A stretch of DNA of 64,000 nucleotides from Bolinopsis microptera. Lineage: Eukaryota; Ctenophora; Tentaculata; Lobata; Bolinopsidae. The notes beneath the pieces were generated by a model that did no database searches, was not told the DNA's origin, and saw nothing but the letters and a program-made list of their open reading frames with translations. The translations under genes and the position numbers were made by a program. The stretch covers positions 15,763,628-15,827,627 of the forward strand of contig NC_087075.1 in NCBI RefSeq assembly GCF_026151205.1, in the 5' to 3' direction. Shown piece by piece: positions 55,087 to 64,000 of this stretch; the first letter of the stretch is position 1, and every line of letters starts with the position of its first letter.

Positions 55087-56310
55087 TAGGGTTGCCATTA
55101 TCGGTACACAATTTTTTATCGCGATAATCGATAATTTTTTCTAAATTATCGCGATAATATCGGTTATCGGCGATAAATTTGGCAATATAATTGAAGTCAT
55201 ATTTGTATGCACTCTGCATACTTGCATTATGCTCATATGCTATGTTACATCTTGTGCTGATTGCTTTGTTAAAGAATCAATTGCAATATTGCCCTTTTAT
55301 GTAACAAGCCCATATTTCATAGACAAAATATGTTCTTAAAGACAATTATTGCTTCTAGCAAAACATTTTTTAAAGTTTGCTGCCTGTTAGCTGTGAACAG
55401 ACCTATCGTGCGAGGGTATCTGTCCTTGCTACCGTAGTCGAATCGCTGCCCTAATGTAGGTCTGATAATTCTTTTATCAGCGGGATAGGATTGGAATCTG
55501 GCATCTGAAATTGTGGGAGTCGCCTGTGAGTCCTGAGGACCAATCGTCGAACTACTTGAGAAGCTCAATCGCTGTTAGTCTCTTTCTGCTTAAACAACCG
55601 CTGGTGCAGAGACTTAGAGTTACGTATCAAGGTTGACTTTGTGATCATTCTGTATTCTTGTCCTACATCTTCATTTAGAATACCAGGGTCCGAGTAGAAC
55701 TTTACCAGCGATACGAAGTGAAGGTTCTTTCTCTTGGCATATCGTGTACGTAGCCTATCGAGAAGGGTTCGAGAAAGTGGCGAGTCTATCTCAGATCTCT
55801 TCTAGCTTGCTGTCAATGAACTAAATAATCACTTCTGCTTGAGCGAGCATGCTTCCTCTTTTACACAGAAACTCTTAACTCAGTTACAATCTTGAACGGT
55901 GTGAGAGCTAACTCATTCTCTTGTACATCCAGTTTAAGATTGCCTAGCTCCAAGTCATCTAAAATGCCGTGCACTGCATCAGTTATCCGGTCATATCTCT
56001 CCAACATACTGCACAGCGAGCTCCAACGAGTTTTTTAGTCTCGTTGCAGTGTGAGTTCCTTTCCGTGCTTCAACAATAACTTCGTCTGGCCATACAACCT
56101 TCATTAAACTGCAAATTATGCTAGCACTGGGTTTTAACTTTACAAATAGAGAAATAGATTCGAAAAATATGTTAAATGTTGGCCATTTTACCCTAATAAA
56201 AATGTGTCGTTTATCGCGATAATTCTCGAAAATTATCGCGATAATCGATAACGATTTTTGGGAAATTATCGCCGATAATTATCGGCCGATAATATCGGTT
56301 GGCAACCCTA
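55087..56310 (-). mobile_element. hAT-like DNA transposon with decayed transposase
   Basis: 1224 bp with terminal inverted repeats TAGGGTTGCCA / TGGCAACCCTA and subterminal TATCGCGATAAT repeats. Flanked by the 8-bp duplication CATCAGAC (55079-55086 and 56311-56318). The minus strand encodes remnants of a hAT transposase: KTRWSSLCSMLERYDRI (about 56030-55980) follows an in-frame stop, then a C-terminal stretch with DRYPRT (55317-55568). Several stops make it inactive. Confidence 0.85.
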
Positions 56311-56318
56311 CATCAGAC

Positions 56319-56756
56319 ATGATTTCACCCGATAAACTAAAACAAAAACTAGATAGCATAAACGATGATCTACTTCTAAGATCGAGCCAAAATAACCCCA
56401 CTCGAAAACAAACTACAAATATCCAATATATACGTTGTCTATTTATTAAGTAATGCACTATACCCGGAGAAAATAAAGAGATTGCTAAAGCAACATCATC
56501 ACAGGTGTAAACAGCTAAACTGTAAGCAGATTCCCAAATATGTGTGTTACCCCCGCTAGGTTAGTAGGTTACGGGCAGGTCGCAGCTCTAACTCGGGCAG
56601 GTCCCAGCTCTAATGCATTTAATGAGGTGTTGATTCAACCTCGTTCAAAAGTAATTTCCTTAATTCGACCTGGGCCCTGTCTCATCATCTGTATAGTGAA
56701 ATTTAAATGTATTAGGTTAAGAGTTAGGTGGAGACATCTTGTGGGAACCTCATAGT
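56319..56756. other. Sequence upstream of the candidate 5' exon
   Basis: Minus-strand leader of the candidate exon (GTTTATCGGGTGAAATC before the ATG), then AT-rich sequence and a small GCAGGTC..AGCTCTAA duplication near 56575-56615. No gene recognised. Confidence 0.4.
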
Positions 56757-57450
56757 GTGAGTCAGAGTCAGAGTCAGAGTCAGAGTCAGAGTCAGAGACA
56801 GAGACAGGGACAGAGTCAGAGACAGAGACAGGGACAGAGTCAGAGACAGAGACAGGGACAGAGTCATAGTCAGAGTCAGAGTCAGAGTCAGAGCAGAGTC
56901 AGAGTCAGAGTCAGAGTCAGAGTCAGAGTCAGAGTCAGAGTCAGAGTCAGAGTCAGAGTCAGAGTCAGAGTCAGAGTCAGAGTCAGAGTCAGAGTCAGAG
57001 ACAGAGACAGGGACAGAGTCAGAGACAGAGACAGGGACAGAGTCAGAGTCAGAGTCAGAGTCAGAGTCAGAGTCAGAGTCAGAGTCAGAGTCAGAGTCAG
57101 AGTCAGAGTCAGAGTCAGAGTCAGAGTCAGAGTCAGAGTCAGAGTCAGAGTCAGAGTCAGAGTCAGAGTCAGAGCAGAGTCAGAGTCAGAGTCAGAGTCA
57201 GAGTCAGAGTCAGAGTCAGAGTCAGAGTCAGAGTCAGAGTCAGAGTCAGAGTCAGAGTCAGAGTCAGAGTCAGAGTCAGAGTCAGAGTCAGAGTCAGAGT
57301 CAGAGACAGAGACAGGGACAGAGTCAGAGTCAGAGTCAGAGTCAGAGTCAGAGTCAGAGTCAGAGTCACAGTCAGAGTCAGAGTCAGAGTCAGAGTCAGA
57401 GTCACAGTCAGAGTCACAGTCAGAGTCAGAGTCAGAGTCAGAGTCAGAGA
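56757..57450. repeat. (CAGAGT)n hexamer array
   Basis: About 115 units with CAGAGACAGGGA variants at regular places and two 1-bp phase slips (CAGAGCAGAGT). The 240-codon RVRV/SESE frame is a repeat translation. Confidence 0.95.
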
Positions 57451-59828
57451 TGTCATTCTAGGTTTATATCTGCAGCAATTCCGAACTGTGACAGGGATGA
57501 CGTTATTAGTCTGTATATATTATATATATTAGTCTGTTGTAGAAACTTAGAAAGGAACTGTCAGAAGTTGGCACTGGCACCACTTGTCAGAAGTTTACGT
57601 AGGCAATTTGGCGATCGTGCGAATAATTAGTTATGTCAGACGGTTTTAAAGTTGTGCATGCTGATTGCTGCTGCTGATGCTGGGTAACAAAAACATGGTT
57701 TCTGAGTGTTTACGATGTTAAGATCAAAGAATGGTCATTAAAGTTTGCACATCGCAGGTAAATTAATTATTGATCTCAGAAGAAGTCCATGCAATTTTAC
57801 AAGAGATCCCAATTGGAAGACTATTGAGCCTTTTGAACTTACGGAAATATCTTGGTCACTGCGTATTAATGTAATGAATCGGAAAAACAGCCAATTCCAA
57901 CAAAACCAAACTTTCAAAAAAAACAAAAATGTTCACAAAGAATGTGTGTCCTATTACATATAAAGACTGAATCATTTCGCAACATCATTACTATTATGCA
58001 AAGTTTAAACTTACTTTTGTCTAGATCCCATGTTGTCACTAGTTGTTACACTAGTTGTTACTATGGTTACTGCTTTACTCTGCTGCCTGTTGTCACAGAG
58101 ACTATCCCTCACACAAAAACAATAAACTCACAGCACTGCTACTAAAATATCACATTGAACCTACTACTACTACAGTAGTAACTAAACTAGTAACATGAGC
58201 TCAAAAGTACAGCGCTTAACAAAGTACTCTAGTAGAAACACAGTGAAATTAGTCGGATAACTGTTCGCATCACAGATCTTACATGACAACATAAAGCTGA
58301 TGACAGATGACTATAAAACGTAGGTCACTCAATGGACAATGCCTAATTATCTAATTAAACAATATCTAATTGACCAACAGCTTGATGCGTGACTGTGTGT
58401 GCTTGTGGAATGTGTGCTAATTAAGTGCCGGCCTGCATGGTAGGTACACAGTACACATACCAAGCTTTAACTAAGTGAGTAATTGTGCTCACAGGTAACA
58501 CTTGACTGTGACTGGTAGTGTAACTATGGTAACAGTAAAATAGGTTGAAACGTAATAGAGCAAAACTTGGACGCGGTATAGGAAGTCTGGTTACACAAAT
58601 CAAAATCTACAGACGCTGAGTAAATAGCTCTGGATATTAATATACAACAGACGCTGAGTAAATAGGTCGGCATAATAATCTACAACAGACGCTAAGCAAA
58701 TAGGTCGGCATAATAATCTACAACAGACGCTAAGCAAATAGGTAGGCATAATATTCTTTAAATTGTTGGTGTAATAATGACAGCTGGCTCTACTACTCTA
58801 TAATACTGCAGTAACTATGGTAACTAGTAGTGTAACTATGGTAACAGTACTACTACTCTATACTGCAGTAAATGAGTTGCTAATCGTTGCAACTAACTCC
58901 ATAAAGAGATTACATTTTACAACTTCGCTTGACTCTGGTGTGATTAAGCTCTAATGACTGAGAATCAGAAACTTGCTACATATCGAATAGAATAGAATGA
59001 CGATTCGAGCAAAACTTTTAATTTTATACTGCGACATGATGAATTTGCCACCAGCTCTCAAAGCCATGAATCTGGTGGCACTTTTACCTGATCTTCTATA
59101 ACAACACAAAACACACACAACCTGATCTTCTACTCACCGTGTAAAATAGTTGACAGGTAGCAAAGGGTCACACTATAGAGGTCACAATTTCTGTGAGGAT
59201 CAACAGTTTGACAAGTTGTGTACTTATAACGGTTAAATGTTTGTAAACAGCTTATATTTATAACGTCAACAAAAGTACTGTGCACAAAGTAAACAAAGAG
59301 CTGTGCACAGTAAAGTTGCAAAACAATAATTCTAATGTTTATAAATAGATGCCCGACATGTTCATACTATGCGAATAAAGTATAACTTGTAACTGGGTGG
59401 TTACCATGGTTACTGAGCAATAACTTGTAACTGGGTAGTTACCATGGTTACTGAGCAATAACTTGTAACTGGGTGGACGATACATTTTATGTTCATGAGT
59501 ATAATACCCATTTTATATGATTAATGAACGATATCGGTGGAGTTCTAACGAAAACTGACTGCTCTTATGATTTATCAGACAAATTTATCAGCGATAATTT
59601 TATCTGGTGGTAACTCTATTTTCTCATTTTATAAGGACTGATAATACAGAATGTAACTAGTAGTGTAACTATGGTAACTAGTAGTGTAACTATGGTAATA
59701 CAGAATGCGATAATATATGACCAATTATCGATTCTCAGCTGCTAAAAGAGTAAAATTGGAGCTTTGATCCTCTCATATTTCGTCTCAGGATGAATTAAAA
59801 GTCGGAGAATTTAAATGTAATCTAACCT
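57451..59828. other. Intergenic with short repeats, no gene recognised
   Basis: Contains a 38-bp unit GCTRAGYAAATAGGTCGGCATAATAATCTACAACAGAC repeated about four times (58605-58755) and dispersed GTAGTGTAACTATGGTAAC motifs (58515, 58810-58850, 59645-59695). A GTTACCATGGTTACTGAGCAATAACTTGTAACTGGG repeat lies at 59385-59475. A frame of 72 codons at 57745-57963 has no recognisable domain. Confidence 0.45.
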
Positions 59829-60080
59829 AATCATTATAGCCAGGACAGCTATATTTATAACTATAACCCTAATCATTATAGCCAGGACAGCTATATTTAT
59901 AACTATAACCCTAATCATTATAGCCAGGACAGCTATATTTATAACTATAACCCTAATCATTATAGCCAGGACAGCTATATTTATAACTATAACCCTAATC
60001 ATTATAGCCAGGACAGCTATATTTATAACTATAACCCTAATCATTATAGCCAGGACAGCTATATTTATAACTATAACCCT
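59829..60080. repeat. 42-bp tandem repeat, six perfect copies
   Basis: Units start AATCATTATAGCCAGGACAG. I saw no difference between copies. The 108-codon minus frame is a repeat translation. Confidence 0.95.
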
Positions 60081-60139
60081 AATCCCACTATTGAGGGCGA
60101 GCTTCCTTTCTATCTGCTTGTCTTTCAATCTGCCCAAAC

Positions 60140-60425
60140 CCGAATACTCAAACGAGAGAGGAATTCAAAAAGACCATAAAAGATTGAATAATCCGACTGC
60201 AGGGACCGTAGAAAGATTGAATAATCCGACCAGGGACCGTAGCCAAAATACAATTATTATTATGTTTATAGGCCGGTCGCCTATAAATATCCAAAAGTTG
60301 GTCGCCTCAAAAGGTGGGTGACAGAAGGAGCATTACAAAAGGTGGGTGACAGAAGGAGCATTACAAAAGGTGGGTGACAGAAGGAGCATTACAAAAGGTG
60401 GGTGACAGAAGGAGCATTACCAAGG
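60140..60425. repeat. Two small tandem repeats
   Basis: AGATTGAATAATCCGACYRC twice (60182-60245), then a 28-bp unit ACAAAAGGTGGGTGACAGAAGGAGCATT about four times (60309-60420). Confidence 0.8.
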
Positions 60426-60740
60426 ATTGTCCCTCTACACAAAACATTGCAACTAGTCTCATTACAGTGATATCAGTAAACAAAGGCAACAATCTCTGAC
60501 GTGCACAGTTTCTAAACGCGAGCACGTTGTAACCATAGCAACCCAGTGCGAGCACATTGTAACCATAGTAACCCAGTGCGAGCACATGAATATTTACCAA
60601 CCATAAATGACAGCCATTATTGACACCATACCAATAATTATAGCGTCCTGTCAGGACAATTCATTATCATTTGCCATGGCCCGTAGTCCGTACTGATAGG
60701 GGTGAAGTTTGTGGCCCCGTAATAAGGTTTGTGGCTCTCG
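60426..60740. other. Spacer with a short duplicated motif
   Basis: GCGAGCACATTGTAACCATAG occurs in two to three imperfect copies (60519-60590). No gene recognised. Confidence 0.45.
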
Positions 60741-60744
60741 CCCC

Positions 60745-61085
60745 TCAGTGCTTATAATACAGCTATACAGTGCCTATACTCAGTGCCTATAATGCAGCTA
60801 TACAGTGCCTATACTCAGTGCCTATACAGCTATACAGTGCCTATACTCAGTGCATATACAGCTATACAGTGCCTATACTCAGTGCCTATACAGCTATACA
60901 GTGCCTATACTCAGTGCCTATACAGTGCCTATACTCAGTGCCTATACTCAGTGCCTATACTCAGTGCCTATACAGCTATACAGTGCCTATACTCAGTGCC
61001 TATAATACAGCTATACAGTGCCTATACTCAGTGCCTATAATACAGCTATACAGTGCCTATACTCAGTGCCTATAATACAGCTATA
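60745..61085. repeat. CAGTGCCTATACAGCTATA minisatellite
   Basis: Alternating CAGTGCCTATACT and CAGCTATA units open in all plus frames. The 101-103 codon frames are repeat translations. Confidence 0.9.
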
Positions 61086-61184
61086 GTTATTTGTCAACAA
61101 TACTATCATTCCTCGTTGATCCCTGCAGGGCCTGTACCCTAATTGCAGTGAGTAGCGAGCAGTAATTAGTTAATAGTCATGTCA

Positions 61185-61811
61185 GTAATTACTGACTAAT
61201 TACTGACTAATCACGGACTAATTACTGACTAATAACTGACTAATTACTGACTAATTACTGACTAATTACTGACTAATTACTGACTAATTACTGACTAATT
61301 ACTGACTAATAACTGACTAATTACTGACTAATTAGTGACTAATTACTGACTAATTACTGACTAATTACTGACTAATTAGTGACTAATTACTGACTAATTA
61401 CTGACTAATTACTGACTAATTAGTGACTAATTACTGACTAATAACTGACTAATTACTGACTAATTACTGACTAATTACTGACTAATAACTGACTAATTAC
61501 TGACTAATTACTGACTAATTACTGACTAATTACTGACTAATTAGTGACTAATTACTGACTAATTACTGACTAATTACTGACTAATTAGTGACTAATTACT
61601 GACTAATTACTGACTAATTACTGACTAATTAGTGACTAATTACTGACTAATAACTGACTAATTACTGACTAATTACTGACTAATTACTGACTAATAACTG
61701 ACTAATTACTGACTAATTACTGACTAATTACTGAATAATTACTGACTAATTACTGACTAATTAGTGACTAATTACTGACTAATTACTGACTAATTACTGA
61801 CTAATTAGTGA
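61185..61811. repeat. 12-bp CTGACTAATTA repeat array
   Basis: About 52 units with TAACTGACTAAT and TTAGTGAC variants. The variants recur in blocks, showing higher-order duplication. Confidence 0.93.
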
Positions 61812-62445
61812 ACGATTAACTGACCGTAACTTAAAGTGTAACCACCACTGAATTATCTTAATTACAAACTCGTTGACGATTACCACCGATTGTACGATGA
61901 TTCTAAGATAAAGACCCTGTAAAGCTATAAGCTCGAAAATACGAGTTTTTAATTGGATACCATAAACGACAAAAAATCAGTGTAAACTATTATTGCAAAT
62001 TTATTAACTTGAAGCCTTGCCGGCGCTTAAAAAGGCTGTGATTGCAATAAAACGAGCTTGAAAATCGTATTTATAAATAAATAAAATCTGAACACGGAAA
62101 AAACTTACCCGACTTTAAGTAGCTGATTTTTGCCCATATTAGTACAGACAGAGCAGGTGCAGCAGGTACTATATCACAAGAAAATCCACGAAAAGACAGG
62201 TCAAATGCAGGTGTATATCTCCCAATTCTAATGTTAATATCAGATATCACACAACAAAATAGTCCAGCTGGTACGGTATCATCTTACTTTATAATGGTAC
62301 TGTTAGCGATATCAGCTATTAATGGATATATAGTCTGATAGTATTATCACTATTATATTACGAGGTCACTTTGACTGGAGCGATCATTGTTTATCATTTA
62401 ACACATATCATGCAACGTGTTGCTCATAATTATTTATATTGTTCA
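61812..62445. other. Intergenic, no gene recognised
   Basis: AT-rich. No repeat array or convincing frame. Confidence 0.45.
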
Positions 62446-62682
62446 TGATATCGACCCAGTTCGAGTTCTCTGTGACCCAGGTCGAGGTCTCTGTGACCCA
62501 GTTCGAGTTTTCTGTGGCCCAGTTCGAGGTCTCTGTGACCCAGTTCGAGGTCTCTGTGGCCCAGTTCGAGGTCTCTGTGACCCAGTTCGAGGTCTCTGTG
62601 ACCCAGTTCGAGGTCTCTGTGGCCCAGTTCGAGTTCTCTGTGACCCAGTTCGAGGTCTCTGTGACCCAGTTCGAGGTCTCTT
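62446..62682. repeat. 21-bp GACCCAGTTCGAGGTCTCTGT repeat
   Basis: About 11 copies, with GTGACC/GTGGCC alternation. Frames of 99 codons in two phases are repeat translations. Confidence 0.93.
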
Positions 62683-63205
62683 TACTGCTTATTTCTGTAA
62701 TTTCCAGCTTTTGTAGCGCCTCTTATATGGGTTTATAACTTTATGACAAATCTGTCGAAGTAATTTTAATGGCGTTACAATTACATAGGGAGAAAAATTT
62801 GAATATTCATGAAAAAAGCTATTATTAAATCTCTAAAGTTTAGTTTCTGTCTGTCTTTGTGAATAGTATAGGCCGATTAATTAAGTAATTATTGTCTTCA
62901 GCATATCTCAAGTTTATTTACTGTCGAAACAGTCACAGTAGTATATGATATATACTACTTGTTACAATGTTAATAAGGCCGGGTTACACTAGTGTTAATA
63001 ATAATGGCAAAGAAGTTTGAAACAGAGAGTGAACAAAATATGAAAGCAGTTATTAACGTAGTCTTGAAACGTTTTGTTAAGTTGTGTAACGTAACATGGT
63101 AACACGGCAAGTTGTGTGTATCTTTGTCGGAAACTGGAAATGACAAAGTCGGATGCTAATGACTTTGTTGACAGATGGTGGAGTCAAATTGCAAGATGTA
63201 AACTT
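62683..63205. other. Intergenic, no gene recognised
   Basis: Contains the GGCCGGGTTACACTAGT motif at 62980 that also occurs at 35074. Otherwise nothing recognised. Confidence 0.4.
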
Positions 63206-63436
63206 GCACTATATAATGTCACTATATACTTGCACTATATAATTTCACAATATACTTGCACTATATAATTTCACTGTATACTTGCACGATATAATGTCAC
63301 TATATACTTGCACTATATAATTTCACTATATACTTGCACTATATAATGTCACTATATACTTGCACTATATAATGTCACTATATACTTGCACTATACAATT
63401 TCACTATATACTTGCACTATATAATGTCACTATATT
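63206..63436. repeat. ACTTGCACTATATAATGTCACTATAT repeat
   Basis: About nine imperfect 26- to 27-bp units ending where the nuclease-like frame begins. Confidence 0.88.
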
Positions 63437-63904
63437 TGAGAGAGCGAAAGACTGGAAGCTGATATGGGACGAGGATACACTACCTGCCCAGTTCCCACAG
63501 CACATCTACAACACAGCGGAGAGACCCGACATTGTAGTATGGTCGGATAGTTTGAGAGAAGTAGTTCTGATTGAACTGACTTGTGGTGACGAGAGTAACT
63601 TCAGTGACCAAGTAGCACGTAAAGAAGCACGCTACAACAGAGAGCTGATTCCTGGCATCGACGGGTGCGGTTGGAAAGCTCTGCTCTTTACGGTAGAGAT
63701 TGGGTGCTTCTGGCACCATACTGTACCAGCTCTATTCAACTACTTTGGATTGGCGAAGAGAACGAAGAATAAAGCCCTGAATGAGGCTGCTTTGGTCGCT
63801 CTTCGATGTTCCTATACAATCTGGTTAGCCCGCGACAACAAGAAATGGTCTACCTGCTACGACATCGCAAGGAGGCCAGAAGTCATAAACTGTGAAAGCT
63901 GAGT
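63434..63904 (+). pseudogene. Retroelement-associated PD-(D/E)XK-like domain fragment
   Basis: Open plus frame; the domain begins at about 63434 (ERAKDWKLIWDED), immediately after a tandem repeat, and ends at TGA 63900-63902. Key stretches are RPDIVVWSDSLREVVLIELT, a KEARYNREL helix, the strand GWKALLFTVEIGC, and ALNEAALVALRCSYTIWLAR near the end. This matches, from memory, a family of C-terminal domains common in repetitive ORFs of marine invertebrates, often next to reverse transcriptases. The PD...E-x-T layout resembles restriction-enzyme-like nucleases. No RT is visible upstream, so it is a truncated copy or a lone exon. Confidence 0.6.
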
Positions 63905-64000
63905 GTTGGGCCCATAAAACATGTTGAAAGCTGCAACCAGGATCACAAGTACTGGTGGAATACAGAATGACTTGCTAATCAGATTTATAGATGGAGTTGC

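Noticed and set aside
56739-57461. 240-codon RVRV/SESE open frame
   Set aside because: It is a direct reading of the CAGAGT hexamer array; the opposite strand is also open.
57738-57963. Open frames on both strands near 57.8 kb
   Set aside because: No domain recognised and no consistent splice context, so not called as a gene.

Overview
The window is animal nuclear DNA, AT-rich and crowded with transposable elements. It has spliceosomal introns with GT/AG borders, rhodopsin-class GPCRs, a homeobox gene, an annexin, a six-EF-hand calcium-binding protein, LINE, LTR, SINE and hAT elements, and internal TTAGGG arrays. The GPCRs carry TSKF in place of DRY and NFYIY in place of NPxxY. That resembles expanded cnidarian-type receptor families, so a cnidarian or another early-branching animal is my best guess, but this is inference.

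Region 1-39 kb is a segmentally duplicated array. Four paralogous GPCR genes, all on the minus strand, lie near 1.2-2.3, 11.9-13.1, 18.8-20.0 and 24.7-32.7 kb. Each is followed on its 5' side by a decayed fragment of one LINE reverse transcriptase and other shared repeats. All four have a short conserved second coding exon. GPCR4 is split by a young 6.7 kb LTR element with two 1107-bp LTRs, a primer-binding-site candidate and a 4-bp target duplication. Beside GPCR1, a 5'-truncated LINE is itself split by a 2.0 kb foldback DNA element with an 8-bp target duplication. A three-exon homeobox gene (14.9-17.1 kb) sits between units 2 and 3; its start codon lies about 10 bp from a duplication breakpoint. 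The fourth unit carries a patchwork of insertions at 33.8-38.0 kb: a MITE-like piece, a LINE 3' fragment and a foldback palindrome. A tRNA-derived SINE follows.

Region 39-57 kb holds two real genes. A calbindin/secretagogin-like gene runs on the minus strand in seven well-supported exons (51.5 to 45.3 kb), followed by two homologous alternative terminal exons (44.3-44.4 and 41.0-41.1 kb). A further 5' exon at 55.04 kb joins in frame; if real, the annexin gene (52.6-53.7 kb, plus strand) is nested in its first intron, and a hAT element (55.1-56.3 kb, 8-bp target duplication) sits in that exon. The introns are filled with minisatellites, including a 391-bp unit (5 copies), a 66-bp unit (14 copies) and arrays built on GGTAAC.

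Region 57-64 kb is mostly simple and tandem repeats with no gene I can recognise. Near the right edge (63.4-63.9 kb) is a retroelement-associated nuclease-like domain fragment.

Most long open frames here are repeat translations, not genes. Host genes I support are three intact GPCRs, one interrupted GPCR, the homeobox gene, the EF-hand gene and the annexin.
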